NCBI RefSeq assembly: GCF_001548035.1
Contig: NZ_AP014723.1
Coordinates: 1,736,001 to 1,800,000, forward strand
DNA length: 64,000 nucleotides
DNA from: Sulfurospirillum sp. UCH001
GTDB lineage: Bacteria; Campylobacterota; Campylobacteria; Campylobacterales; Sulfurospirillaceae
Reading direction: 5' to 3'
Below, piece after piece: positions 1 to 8,582 of the stretch (within the stretch, counting starts at the first letter, position 1; each line of letters begins with the position of its first letter). Made by a program: the position numbers and the translations under genes. The notes under the pieces were generated by a model. The model was not told where the DNA came from, searched no databases, and saw only the letters and a list, made by a program, of their open reading frames with translations.

Positions 1-225
1 GCTAGAGACACCTTTAACAGTAGCATCTGTATCCGCTGCAATATCACGTCTCACGATCAATGATGAAATTTCAGATAGCATACTTTCAGAAAGCATATCA
101 CCGCTAATCATTTGAGTACCTAAAGTAATAGCTCCTGCTGTACCTGCTGTAAATGCCTCTACATTCTGCATAATGGTTTCAGTTGCTGTTGTATGAACAA
201 TTACGTTGTCAATTTTTAATGCCAT
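1..225 (-). CDS. Phage major capsid protein candidate (N-terminal 75 residues)
   Basis: The open frame starts at an ATG whose first base is 225 and runs off the left edge of the window. The visible part begins MALKIDNVIVHTTATETI and is rich in Ala, Thr and Ser with no obvious motif. It is the next gene after the scaffold-like gene in a terminase, portal, MuF, scaffold series. That is where tailed phages usually place the major capsid gene. The call rests on this position and not on a recognised sequence motif; another head protein is possible. Confidence 0.5.
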   Translation of the reverse strand, partial: MALKIDNVIVHTTATETIMQNVEAFTAGTAGAITLGTQMISGDMLSESMLSEISSLIVRRDIAADTDATVKGVSS

Positions 226-235
226 TTTTTATCCT

Positions 236-970
236 TTATTTTGGTAATTTTAAATAAGCTTCTTCACCATGCTCTTTGATATATTTACCTTTTTCAGCAT
301 GACTCATTTCGCTTCTTTTCTTTGATCCGTTTCCACCATTCCCACCAGTAGGTGTACCGCCGCCGCCGTTACTAGTTGCTTTAAATAAGAACGAGTTGTT
401 AACATCAGCTTTAAACTGCGCCATTTTTTCAGAAATAGACAAAGGTTGACCGCTACCGTTTCTAATAGTAGTACCGTTAGCATCACGATACACTATATTG
501 CCATTGTCAATAGTTGCACCATCTTTTAATGACTCGATTACAAGCTGTAACGCTCTATCGTTTACAACGTCATTACCTGCACCTAGTTTTGCGATCTCAA
601 CCTCAATCAATTTGTCTCTAAAGCGTGACTCTGATTGTGTTAATTTATCGCTATACTCTGCTTCTTTGTCTGCTAAAAGCTTTTGAAGATTTGCAATTTC
701 AGCCTTTGAGTAATCATCAGCTTTCAATTTAAACACTTCTTTTATTTGCTCGATAGTTAAGTCATCCGCCTCAACACCAAGACCATTAGAAATGCTTTTA
801 ATCCTCTCTTTTGCCTTGTCTCTTGTTTGCACAGCCTCGTTAAATTTTCCCTCATATGCTTTTAAGTCATCGACAGTCTTTTGGAACTGTGGCTTAAACT
901 CATTGAGAACGTTTTTAACGTCGTCAATCTTTCCCTCGTCTAAGAGTGATACTACTTTTTCGAAATCCAT
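236..970 (-). CDS. Phage scaffolding-like / minor structural protein
   Basis: A 244-residue acidic protein. Residues of about 1-130 are charged and heptad-like, predicting a long coiled coil. A Gly/Thr/Asn linker follows (GGGGTPTGGNGGNG), and the tail is short and basic-acidic. A helical rod with a flexible C-terminal segment is typical of phage scaffolding proteins (gp20-like), which act as a core for procapsid assembly. Its place between the MuF-like gene and the capsid candidate agrees with this. No protease signature is visible. The exact family is not established from sequence alone. Confidence 0.6.
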   Translation of the reverse strand: MDFEKVVSLLDEGKIDDVKNVLNEFKPQFQKTVDDLKAYEGKFNEAVQTRDKAKERIKSISNGLGVEADDLTIEQIKEVFKLKADDYSKAEIANLQKLLADKEAEYSDKLTQSESRFRDKLIEVEIAKLGAGNDVVNDRALQLVIESLKDGATIDNGNIVYRDANGTTIRNGSGQPLSISEKMAQFKADVNNSFLFKATSNGGGGTPTGGNGGNGSKKRSEMSHAEKGKYIKEHGEEAYLKLPK

Positions 971-1051
971 CGAATATCTCCTTTTTTATCGTATCCACGA
1001 TTTAGGAGAAGATTACAAAAGTGTATTAAGTGGTTTGCGGTTATGTGGAGG

Positions 1052-2050
1052 TTAAAACTTTTCGTTTAGTTCTTTGATCGTAAATCTTCTACCATCTTTA
1101 ACATCGACAAAGCTTTTTATGCTGAGGCGTTCTTCTTTGTATAGCTTATAGCGTGCATCGCCAAGATATTCATTTTGGAATTGTGCGGACTGAGTAGAAA
1201 ACCAATCTTGGAACTTCACATTACTTTTTACTTGCCCTGTTTCGTCTCCGTTTTCAGGTCGTTCTGTTACGGTGTCAAATGTTGTTAATGGCTTTAGTAT
1301 GCTTCTACAATGGAAATGTCTTTTTGGTCTATTTGGTATCGTAGAATAAGAGTATTTAGGCTTCATGTATTTTACTCCATCAAGCGCTGCACATTGTAGC
1401 GATGTTCTACTATCAAGAACTGCGACACTTTTCCATCCAATAATGACATCAGCGAACACATTGTCATACGTGTAAATGTTAGCCCTATCTCTCGCCTCTC
1501 CTACTGCCGTTTGTACTAAAGTACGCATATTTAACGTAGCTTCTGCGCCAGCTTCTTTCAAGCTCTTGGCAATATTGGTATAACCATCGTTGGCAGCTAA
1601 ACCACCGCTTATTATCTGTTTATACTTCTCAACTTGTGCGTGTCCTGCGTTGTTGAACAGCTCGTTAAGCGTGTATCCTTTGCCATTAAGCACCATAACA
1701 TCATCGAAACTCAATATTTTCTTAATGGTATCTTTTGGAATAGCAGCGAACGTATAACCTAACTTGGCGGTATCATTGATGTAATTGAATTGTGTTTTAT
1801 AGTCGAACTGTGCAAAGCCTTCCATATCGTCTTTAATGTATGGCTTAATATCTTCATAAATTCCGCCTATTTCTTTCTCTATGAGTGATTTAAGAGCATT
1901 TAATCTCCTTGCTTCATCTACGCTATCAATCTTGGCTAACTTTCCTAAAATGATCGTTAGAGCGTTGTCTAACGAGGAGATATAAGCTTTCTCTGCTGAG
2001 GATTGGAAACGCTCCTCTAGCATTTGAAGCTTTACGGCAATGTCGGTCAT
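1052..2050 (-). CDS. Phage head morphogenesis protein (SPP1 gp7 / MuF-like)
   Basis: A 332-residue minor head protein. The C-terminal third carries the family hallmark: LDSRTSLQC (residues 212-220) followed by RHFHCRS (244-250). The paired Cys/His cluster is conserved in the MuF and SPP1 gp7 domain. The N-terminal part is helical. Such proteins bind the portal and enter the procapsid, and some are ejected with the DNA. The start overlaps the end of the upstream 118-codon gene by 4 bases, so translation is probably coupled. No toxin domain is fused to the C terminus, unlike some MuF proteins. Confidence 0.85.
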   Translation of the reverse strand: MTDIAVKLQMLEERFQSSAEKAYISSLDNALTIILGKLAKIDSVDEARRLNALKSLIEKEIGGIYEDIKPYIKDDMEGFAQFDYKTQFNYINDTAKLGYTFAAIPKDTIKKILSFDDVMVLNGKGYTLNELFNNAGHAQVEKYKQIISGGLAANDGYTNIAKSLKEAGAEATLNMRTLVQTAVGEARDRANIYTYDNVFADVIIGWKSVAVLDSRTSLQCAALDGVKYMKPKYSYSTIPNRPKRHFHCRSILKPLTTFDTVTERPENGDETGQVKSNVKFQDWFSTQSAQFQNEYLGDARYKLYKEERLSIKSFVDVKDGRRFTIKELNEKF

Positions 2051-2403
2051 TTATCTTTCCATTTTTCAATACATTTCATATAAATAAGCTCTGTAAGATA
2101 TGGCAAACATTCATCTTTATAGTTTAAATCTTGGTTTACTGCTTCCATAATTCTAAGGGCACAATGAACACTCTCATGAACTAAAATAGATTTGTCATTT
2201 TCAAATACACCAATAAAACACCTATTGTCTCTTTCATCTTTCCACATTAACCCTTGGTAATTTTCTAAGTCTATTTCCCATCCGAAAGATAATAGTAGTT
2301 CTTTATAGCTCTCTTTGTCCTGGCAAAAATGAACATTTTTACCAAACATATCAATGTAAAAATGAGTATCTTTCCTTAGTTTGATAATTTCTTTTTTAGT
2401 CAT
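2047..2403 (-). CDS. Small putative zincin (HExxH) protein of the head module
   Basis: 118 residues. HESVH at residues 76-80 fits the HExxH zinc-protease signature. It is followed about 18 residues later by an acidic patch (DECLPY) that could supply the third ligand. Uncharacterised proteins of this build occur next to portal genes in other phages. This gene likewise overlaps both the portal stop and the MuF start by 4 bases. It may process a head protein, or it may be a catalytically dead structural remnant. No function is shown. The zincin fold is inferred only from the motif. Confidence 0.55.
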   Translation of the reverse strand: MTKKEIIKLRKDTHFYIDMFGKNVHFCQDKESYKELLLSFGWEIDLENYQGLMWKDERDNRCFIGVFENDKSILVHESVHCALRIMEAVNQDLNYKDECLPYLTELIYMKCIEKWKDK

Positions 2404-3737
2404 ACAATACCTGCCATGCTTTGATTTCTAGCTTCTATTTCAGCCTTTGCATTTTCTCTATCAAACTCTTGGATAAACTCTCTGCGCTCTAACTCGGTCC
2501 ATAACTGATCTAATGTAATCTGATTGTCTTTTTGCATTTGTAGATACACTTTTGCTTGTTCTGCACTCAATGCTCCAACAAAGTCACGGTTACTTGTGAT
2601 CTCCCCTTTTGCTTCTTGGTTCATCATCTGACACCAAATTCTATAAGCTTGATTAATAGCCCATTGAATTGATGTCGCAATAGAAGATAAGTCTGACGTT
2701 TCAGAAGATGATACTATTGCTGCTTCTGTTGCTGTACGATCTTTGTTATCAGAAGTTAAGAAAGATAAACCGATTGAAGTCATACGAGTTTCAATGTTCT
2801 TAATCTCCTCTTGGAGCTTGTCGATAGAAGTTCCTGCAAACTCTACCCACTCAAAACCGCTATTTTCTTTATCCGTAAATGTGATAGCCGTATCAACACC
2901 TATAACTACTTGTCCACCTTCTTCTTTGTTTGGCATACCGTAAATTACTGGAATTGGGTTTGCAGCAACAAAAAGAGATTTATCGAGCTGTGATAAAAAG
3001 TTATAGTGCTTTAAATTTAGTTTTGCAAGTGGTAAGAACTTTGGTGTTCCTTGTAAAAATCCTGTCTTATTGCTGTAAACTGGAATGATAGGGATATAAT
3101 CTAAGTTATTATTCCATTCATAACAAACTTCATTTTCTCGGTATATTTTACCGCCACCAATGAATAAAACTCGTTGTTGATTTACTGTTTTTTCTCCAAA
3201 CTCTCCATCTTCTTCAACAATGTTTTCATCGATAGTTATTTGTGTAAGTTTTTCTCCGCTCATTCTTCGATTGAGTATTTGTGAATATTTTACGTGTGAA
3301 AAGTAAGGAGTTAGTTTTGAGTCTAATTGTTGTTGAAAGCTTACAATAGCTTCTCCGTTTTCGATCTTTGGAAAGTCAACGATAATAAAGCTAATACCAT
3401 CCCAAAGAGAGTTAACCGTTGCTTCTTTTGCAAATTCACTTAATGATGTGCTGTTTCTATCAACGTCCTCAGAAGCGATTTTAACAAATAGACTGTTTAG
3501 ATCATCTGACCAGTTCAAAGGCTTACGAAATAGCATACCTTTAGCTGTATTGATCGTCTTTTCAACGACATTGTAAAGGACTGAATTGAGTTGACGTGAT
3601 TTATAGCTATCTTCTGTCTCTCTTTCCCACTTTATTAAATGATCTTTGACATCATTATTTCTAAAAGAGTTCATTATTGCTAAATTTTTAGCGTTATTAC
3701 TATGCAAAGAGTCCGTGAATTTTGGTGAATTTGACAT
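2400..3737 (-). CDS. Phage portal protein (DUF4055 type)
   Basis: A 445-residue protein. Its N terminus resembles DUF4055 portal proteins: a WERETEDSYKSR stretch, then KGMLFRKPL, where family members commonly have a 'GLVFRKP' segment. Portals form the dodecameric ring at the capsid vertex through which the terminase pumps DNA. It lies directly downstream of the large terminase gene and upstream of the MuF gene, the usual packaging-head order. There is a 57-bp gap to the terminase and a 4-base overlap with the next gene. The length suits the family. Confidence 0.85.
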   Translation of the reverse strand: MSNSPKFTDSLHSNNAKNLAIMNSFRNNDVKDHLIKWERETEDSYKSRQLNSVLYNVVEKTINTAKGMLFRKPLNWSDDLNSLFVKIASEDVDRNSTSLSEFAKEATVNSLWDGISFIIVDFPKIENGEAIVSFQQQLDSKLTPYFSHVKYSQILNRRMSGEKLTQITIDENIVEEDGEFGEKTVNQQRVLFIGGGKIYRENEVCYEWNNNLDYIPIIPVYSNKTGFLQGTPKFLPLAKLNLKHYNFLSQLDKSLFVAANPIPVIYGMPNKEEGGQVVIGVDTAITFTDKENSGFEWVEFAGTSIDKLQEEIKNIETRMTSIGLSFLTSDNKDRTATEAAIVSSSETSDLSSIATSIQWAINQAYRIWCQMMNQEAKGEITSNRDFVGALSAEQAKVYLQMQKDNQITLDQLWTELERREFIQEFDRENAKAEIEARNQSMAGIV

Positions 3738-3794
3738 AATTCCCCCTGTTTGATATTAAGTGGAGTATAGTCAAACGATGTATCTATTTTGTGG

Positions 3795-5030
3795 TTATCT
3801 CATAATAAATGATGTTGGTGTGAAAGTATTTTTAGTAAGAGGGAAGCGCCTTACGATGAAATAACCCATACTATCGTTATAATCGTCAATCGTCCCTGCT
3901 CCTGAAAACTTCTCAGGCTCTCCATTCTTGTCGAATACTTGCTGTTCTAAAGCTTCTGTACCTTTAGGGCATTTATTGGTGTTGATAAGATAACGTCCGT
4001 GAGACAAAAGACCATTGACTGAATTAACTCTATCAATAATACGTCCATTTGCTTGTGGTGCTTCAATTATAAACCCTGCATCACGTAGTATTTGAATATC
4101 TGACTTGGTAGCATTTGAATGTCCACTATTTCCGCTTGCATCTGGGAACATTACTACTTTATTCGTTGGATATATTTTGCGGATATTCGTTGGTATTGTG
4201 AACGTGTCTTTACTCTCTATTTCGTCCACTCTTATGACTACATTGCCTCTTATAACGTGAATTGTAGATACACACCCACCAACGTTAAAGTCTTGACCTA
4301 TAAGTAACGTATCGTTCTCTTTGGCTTCTTCATTGCTGTGATGTTTGTGTCTATCAAAATAGCTATAAACTGTGCCACTTGTTAGATTTACAAATCTTCC
4401 TTCCATATACGCTTCAAGAAGATTAGGAGGATAGCTGTTTTGTAAATCTTGGATAAAGTCTTGTGGCAAAAACGGATTATCTAAAGTTTTTGCACGAATA
4501 ATCCTACCCATTTGCATTTTTTCAAATAACTCATAAGCTCCTGCAAAACCTTCGGGGGTTGTCGTGTTAAACATTTGGCGTACATTACCTTTACGCAAAC
4601 GACCTTGGAGCTTTTTATATGCCATTAACACTATTTCTTTTTTGACTGTATCCATTTCATCTGTTCCAATGAACGCAGCATTAACACCGATTAGTCTTTG
4701 CCAGTTTTCCAAAGAGCGCATGAGTATTTTTGTTTCGCCATTTTCAAAACGTATTCTAAGATTCGGTTGTGGAGATTTAACAAGCGTATGTTCTATGTCG
4801 TTATCTTCTAAAAACGATGTCATATCAGGGATAAGAATGTCGTGCAATAGTGGAGCGGTAGGCTCTAGTAATATGCCTGTATGCCCTACGTTCTTTGAGG
4901 CTAAATCGTAGGCTTTACATACAAAAGAAAAAGTTTTTCCTGCTCCATACCCTGCTAAAAGTAGTAAGTGGCGAGTAGTATCATCTAAAAGGAATTCTTC
5001 TTGATGGGGCAATAATTCAATCACGCCCAT
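3795..5030 (-). CDS. Phage terminase large subunit
   Basis: A 411-residue packaging motor with both expected domains. The ATPase has a Walker A variant GYGAGKT (residues 27-33), Walker B IGTDEMD (121-127) and a coupling motif NTTTPEG (155-161). The C-terminal RNase H-like nuclease shows LLIGQDFNVG with candidate metal ligand Asp247, and later VVMFPDASG. It cleaves concatemeric phage DNA and translocates it into the procapsid through the portal. The start overlaps the small-subunit gene by 14 bases. All key motifs appear intact, so the gene is probably functional. Confidence 0.93.
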   Translation of the reverse strand: MGVIELLPHQEEFLLDDTTRHLLLLAGYGAGKTFSFVCKAYDLASKNVGHTGILLEPTAPLLHDILIPDMTSFLEDNDIEHTLVKSPQPNLRIRFENGETKILMRSLENWQRLIGVNAAFIGTDEMDTVKKEIVLMAYKKLQGRLRKGNVRQMFNTTTPEGFAGAYELFEKMQMGRIIRAKTLDNPFLPQDFIQDLQNSYPPNLLEAYMEGRFVNLTSGTVYSYFDRHKHHSNEEAKENDTLLIGQDFNVGGCVSTIHVIRGNVVIRVDEIESKDTFTIPTNIRKIYPTNKVVMFPDASGNSGHSNATKSDIQILRDAGFIIEAPQANGRIIDRVNSVNGLLSHGRYLINTNKCPKGTEALEQQVFDKNGEPEKFSGAGTIDDYNDSMGYFIVRRFPLTKNTFTPTSFIMR

Positions 5031-5583
5031 TCTCTTTTAAAATCTGTTTTTTCTTTTCTTCACTCATTGAAACAAAGCCAACGTATTTTGTTTTTGTATT
5101 ATTGTCTGATGGATCATCATTTTCTTTTGCGAATATTCCAAAATGTCGCGCGAGCATTTCCAAAGCTCTAAGCTTGTCGTTTGCTCTGTATTCTTTAATC
5201 TCTGCCCAATCTTCTTTATCTGGCCCACTCTTTTCAATACGTGTCTTAATGGAAGCTATCGCACACGCTACTTCATCTTCTAAATCATGTGGGCTTCTTA
5301 GGTTTCCGTTATCATCAAATATCTTTCTAATATCAAAAAATGCTATCTTTGCAAGTTCAATAATGACTTTATCGGCTGTAATATCTGTTCTTTTTTGTCT
5401 TTTTTGCTGTAATTCTTGAATTCTTTCTGAAACCTTAACATTGCTTAACAATCTGCTTGCTTGCTCCACAGCTGTTTTTGCACTAAACCCAGCTCTTATT
5501 GCTGCTTGTTTTCCATTTAAGTCAATAAGATACTCGTTGCAAAATCTCTCTTGCTTTGCAGTTAAAGCCATCACTCCATCCAA
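5017..5583 (-). CDS. Phage terminase small subunit (Terminase_2 family)
   Basis: 188 residues. The N terminus, LTAKQERFCNEYLIDLNG then KQAAIRAGFSAKTA, is the classic helix-turn-helix of the Terminase_2/XtmA family, followed by ASRLLSNVKVSERI. The small subunit recognises the pac or cos site and loads the large subunit. It precedes and overlaps the large subunit gene. The ORF could begin at codon 1 (MDGVMAL) or at the ATG of MALTAKQ four codons later. The second fits the family N terminus better, but the longer form is given. Confidence 0.9.
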   Translation of the reverse strand: MDGVMALTAKQERFCNEYLIDLNGKQAAIRAGFSAKTAVEQASRLLSNVKVSERIQELQQKRQKRTDITADKVIIELAKIAFFDIRKIFDDNGNLRSPHDLEDEVACAIASIKTRIEKSGPDKEDWAEIKEYRANDKLRALEMLARHFGIFAKENDDPSDNNTKTKYVGFVSMSEEKKKQILKENGRD

Positions 5584-6044
5584 TCAAACAAGTTTTTACC
5601 AATAATGCTCTTGTTTTTCTTTTTCTCTTTCTTCTTCTTTGGTCTTAGTATGTTAGCTATTCTTTGGAATAGGTTTGAGGCTTTGCGAGCTTGTGCTGCT
5701 TGCTTTATAGCCTCTCTTTCGTCCATGGTCGCATCTTTAATCTTTCTGAACAGATCGTTAACGTGTCTTAGGTCATCTGTGAGATCGATTGATGAAGCAA
5801 TAAGTGAAGCTAGTGCATCGTCTGATAGCTTAGATATGGTGTTTAGTTCTCTTTCATACTTGTCAAGACCTCGAGTTATAGTAAAATCTTCTCTTACTCT
5901 ATCACGGTCTGCCCTACCTTGGTATCTTCTTCTTAGTAGAGTTACACAACCAATGAGATAAACTTCTGCAGTTTCAATATCATCGTCTATTTTTGCTATG
6001 CACTTATTGTATAAACCATCTATTTTTTCACTCATACATTCCAC
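5571..6044 (-). CDS. Hypothetical phage protein, helical with basic tail
   Basis: 157 residues with no recognised domain. The protein is almost entirely alpha-helical and charged. It ends in a lysine-rich segment (KKKKEKKKNKS) before a short IIGKNLFDWME terminus. It overlaps both the upstream phosphoesterase gene and the terminase small subunit by about 13 bases, so it belongs to the packaging operon. The basic tail suggests nucleic-acid contact, possibly as an accessory to DNA packaging. That is inference from position and charge only. Confidence 0.6.
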   Translation of the reverse strand: MECMSEKIDGLYNKCIAKIDDDIETAEVYLIGCVTLLRRRYQGRADRDRVREDFTITRGLDKYERELNTISKLSDDALASLIASSIDLTDDLRHVNDLFRKIKDATMDEREAIKQAAQARKASNLFQRIANILRPKKKKEKKKNKSIIGKNLFDWME

Positions 6045-6814
6045 CTTGCTTTCATGGCTTTAAAGTTTGCTTTTTTGTTCTTTGGGCTTTCTAGCGTTAC
6101 GATTGCATTTCCTTTTCGTGATGGTTTTAACATCATTCCTTCTGCGTATCCATCTCTGTACCCAAGCATTGATCCAGTATTGACTAAAAGTTGATTGTGT
6201 TTTTTCATTTTGTAGTGTTTTTTATCAATGAAGTAGCAACTATCCCATGCTAACATACTTTGATGAGTGTGCCCCATTAATACAAGATCAGCATTTGGAA
6301 TAATATCGCTGAGTCGTTGCATCTTGTTCATTGCTCCGCCTTTTGTAGCTCCTCCGCCTGCTCCATGATGTATCATAATCCAATATGTGAAGCTATCAAA
6401 CTTTAAATCGATGATACACATACCTTTGTGGTAAATATCTTCAATACCTAGTCTATAAGCTAAAAACTCATTGATGTCTATTCCTGCTTCTTTTGCTGTT
6501 CTTACCTCATGATTACCAGTTGTCATTGCCAACCATCTTGACGTTGGTATTTTTGAAAGTATTTCAACAGCCATTTCGAGTTCTTTTTGAGGTGCAACAG
6601 CGTTATACACGTCTGTTTTACTGAGTTTTAGAGCATTGTTTAGATAATCACCTATTCCGATAACATAAACATTCTCTTTTGAGTTAATGTAATCGATGTA
6701 ACTTTTTAAAAGTTTAACATCACACGCATTGTCACCTATGTGTAAATCTCCTAGCGCCACTATCTCAATTTCATCAAAATTACAATGGTTAAGATTTTGT
6801 TTGATGTACTTCAA
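6032..6814 (-). CDS. Calcineurin-like metallophosphoesterase
   Basis: 260 residues with the full metallophosphoesterase signature in order: GDLHIGD (22-28), GIGDYLN (53-58), TGNHE, IMIHHGAGG and GHTHQ. These supply the two-metal site. Phages often carry such enzymes. Proposed substrates are cyclic nucleotides, nucleic-acid ends or host signalling nucleotides, and sequence alone cannot decide between them. The gene overlaps the upstream dGTPase-like gene by 4 bases and the downstream 157-codon gene by 13. It might act against a host cyclic-nucleotide defence signal, but nothing here proves that. Confidence 0.85.
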   Translation of the reverse strand: MKYIKQNLNHCNFDEIEIVALGDLHIGDNACDVKLLKSYIDYINSKENVYVIGIGDYLNNALKLSKTDVYNAVAPQKELEMAVEILSKIPTSRWLAMTTGNHEVRTAKEAGIDINEFLAYRLGIEDIYHKGMCIIDLKFDSFTYWIMIHHGAGGGATKGGAMNKMQRLSDIIPNADLVLMGHTHQSMLAWDSCYFIDKKHYKMKKHNQLLVNTGSMLGYRDGYAEGMMLKPSRKGNAIVTLESPKNKKANFKAMKARWNV

Positions 6815-7164
6815 TTATTTCCTTTTTGCTCAAAATGTAGTAAAAACATTGCATTACAAGCCAAGTGTTTTAAATGGCTTAATCCACTCTCTTTATCTGT
6901 TTTTTCTCCTTTAAGGTATGCGTTCCAATGTCTGTATAGTGCATCTTCATATCTTCTTTTAGCATCTGGTACTGATTGCCATGAGTTAGGCTCGTATTTT
7001 TCTGCACCAAATGTCAAAACCTCTGCTACTCCATCCACAAATTGAGGAGAAACTAAAGTCATTAATAATTTTCCGTTGTCGTATTTCATTCCAGTACCAT
7101 TTGCGCTATTTAATGGCTCATTTTTCGAAGAATTATTGTTAGACATACATTTCCTTTGACTCAA
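6811..7164 (-). CDS. dATP/dGTP diphosphohydrolase-like protein (DUF5664 N-terminal family)
   Basis: 117 residues. The segment GMKYDNGKLLMTLVSP, then LTFGAEKYEPNSWQSV, RYEDALYRHWNAYLKGEKTD and SGLSHLKHLACNAMFL, matches the all-alpha NTP-pyrophosphohydrolase family annotated as dATP/dGTP diphosphohydrolase N-terminal. In phages with 2-aminoadenine genomes a related all-alpha enzyme (MazZ) makes dGMP for PurZ. No PurZ or DatZ is visible here, so the simplest role is nucleotide-pool adjustment. The start overlaps the upstream NinG-like gene. Family assignment is from memory of the motif pattern. Confidence 0.7.
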   Translation of the reverse strand: MSQRKCMSNNNSSKNEPLNSANGTGMKYDNGKLLMTLVSPQFVDGVAEVLTFGAEKYEPNSWQSVPDAKRRYEDALYRHWNAYLKGEKTDKESGLSHLKHLACNAMFLLHFEQKGNN

Positions 7165-7699
7165 TGTCTTTTGCTTTAATTTTGTGCGTTTTTATGATTT
7201 CTTTCAATTCTTCTATTGTCCACTTCTTTGTGACACCTCTTTGACTCTCTAACCACTCTACTTTTTCGGCGCCTATTTTTTTAATTAAATTGATACGGTA
7301 CATTGCCAAGTTACCTGATAAGTGGTTGTTGCAGATAGAGCATTGAGCGTGTATGTTATCCTTGTTGTATCGTAGGAATGAGTTATTACCCTTTGGTAGA
7401 TAGTGACCTGCATGAAATTGTCTTGAATTACCTTTGTATCCGCATGAGATACATACCTTGCCATCTCGCTCTCTGATGTATTTGTTTACTACGGTTTCGG
7501 CTAATCTCTTAAGTGTAGCTAGGTCGCTATCTTTGAATTGTTTGATGGCTTTGCGCTTGTCTTTTCCTTGCTGCGTTTTTGCTTTCTCTTTGGCGTGTTC
7601 TAAGGCGCATAAATAACCGCACGTTGTTTGCATTGGTCGTGTTGGAATAAAGCTGTTTTTACAATGCTTGCAGGTTTTTAGTCTTGGTGGTTTAGTCAT
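7139..7699 (-). CDS. NinG-like recombination protein / HNH-type nuclease
   Basis: 186 residues. An N-terminal zinc-binding CKHCKNSF...CGYLC cluster is followed by a helical basic region. Then come CISCGYKGNSRQFHAGHYLPKG and NIHAQCSICNNHLSGN. This is the lambda NinG (Rap) pattern, with HNH-like His and Asn residues and paired Cys. Lambda Rap is a structure-specific endonuclease that cuts Holliday and D-loop intermediates. A phage recombination role suits the annealase-exonuclease-SSB set in the rightward operon. It overlaps both neighbours by a few bases. Confidence 0.85.
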   Translation of the reverse strand: MTKPPRLKTCKHCKNSFIPTRPMQTTCGYLCALEHAKEKAKTQQGKDKRKAIKQFKDSDLATLKRLAETVVNKYIRERDGKVCISCGYKGNSRQFHAGHYLPKGNNSFLRYNKDNIHAQCSICNNHLSGNLAMYRINLIKKIGAEKVEWLESQRGVTKKWTIEELKEIIKTHKIKAKDIESKEMYV

Positions 7700-7908
7700 T
7701 CAGATTCCTTTTTATTAAAATATCTTCTAACTACATAAGACCTCAAAATACTAATCACGGTAAACCATAAGCCAATCATCAAATTATCAATCAATGCCAC
7801 ATAAATATCAAACATTGGAAAAATAATTATTTGACTTAAAAAAGCCACAACGTAACCAATAATTACGTTGCTAAGGCTTTCCATAAGTGAATGTGTTTTA
7901 GTTTGCAT
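7696..7908 (-). CDS. Small membrane protein (DUF7220-like)
   Basis: 70 residues. It has an N-terminal QTKTHSLMESLSNVIIGY segment and two hydrophobic stretches (about residues 15-33 and 38-55), ending RSYVVRRYFNKKESE. This layout resembles a family of small two-helix phage and plasmid membrane proteins (DUF7220). Its role is unknown. It is tightly coupled: the start codon abuts the methyltransferase stop and the end overlaps the NinG-like start by 4 bases. Confidence 0.65.
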   Translation of the reverse strand: MQTKTHSLMESLSNVIIGYVVAFLSQIIIFPMFDIYVALIDNLMIGLWFTVISILRSYVVRRYFNKKESE

Positions 7909-8582
7909 TAAAATAAACTTCCTTGTACTTGTTCTAATCGTTTGTTTGCTATGGCTACATAGTCAGGTTCTAATTCTGTGCAAACCCATTGAAGTTTTAG
8001 ATGCGTAAGACATTCACAAGCCAAAGCGGTTGTTCCACTTCCTAAAAATGGGTCATATATTTTAAATCCCTCTTTTGCGTAATATCTAAGTATTAGTTTA
8101 AAAAGTTCGACTGGTTTTTGTGTAGGATGATAACGAGTTTCTTTGTTTGCCATATCTTGCTGAATAAAGCCGTCCCATTGAAAACTGTAAACCTTTGAAT
8201 TTTTATCAAAGCTTGTCCAAGCATGTTCGCAATTTGCAAAAGTCCTTTCTGGTAAATTTTCGTGTTTGTACCAAGTAAGCATACATCGTGTGTTTTTTAA
8301 ATATTCGATAAAATAGTTACCTCCAAAAATAATTTGGTCTTTGCTAATTCTAAATAACTGCTCGAAAATATCCTTGCTAGGTATTTTAGAATCCCAATCT
8401 TTTGCCCCAAAGTCTTTAGCCTTACCCCTAAAACTGCCACCTCCTACACTCCCTTTGGATGCGGCATTTATCCCATAAGGTGGGTCAGTAAGCACCAAGT
8501 CAAAATATTTATCAGGTACTTGTTTCATAAACTCCAAACAATCGCAGTTGTAAATTTTGTTTAATTCAAATGGCATACTCAT
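7908..8582 (-). CDS. DNA methyltransferase (N6-adenine/N4-cytosine, DPPY type)
   Basis: 224 residues. The catalytic motif TDPPYGI (residues 32-38) comes first. HPTQKPV (152-158) and the SAM-binding motif DPFLGSGTT (177-185) are near the C terminus. That order is beta-class, typical of N6-adenine or N4-cytosine methylases. There is no restriction-enzyme partner next to it, so it probably acts as a phage orphan methylase, protecting phage DNA or timing replication and packaging. It overlaps the upstream zinc-ribbon gene by 4 bases. Target sequence cannot be inferred. Confidence 0.92.
   Translation of the reverse strand: MSMPFELNKIYNCDCLEFMKQVPDKYFDLVLTDPPYGINAASKGSVGGGSFRGKAKDFGAKDWDSKIPSKDIFEQLFRISKDQIIFGGNYFIEYLKNTRCMLTWYKHENLPERTFANCEHAWTSFDKNSKVYSFQWDGFIQQDMANKETRYHPTQKPVELFKLILRYYAKEGFKIYDPFLGSGTTALACECLTHLKLQWVCTELEPDYVAIANKRLEQVQGSLF

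Noticed and set aside
5605-5961. Plus-strand 118-codon frame opposite the helical packaging-operon gene
   Set aside because: Phe/Leu/Ser-rich shadow of a Lys/Glu-rich gene. The minus-strand gene fits the overlapping operon.
6811-7164. Claim that the phage has a 2-aminoadenine (Z) genome
   Set aside because: Only a MazZ-like distant relative is seen. PurZ and DatZ are absent from the visible region.
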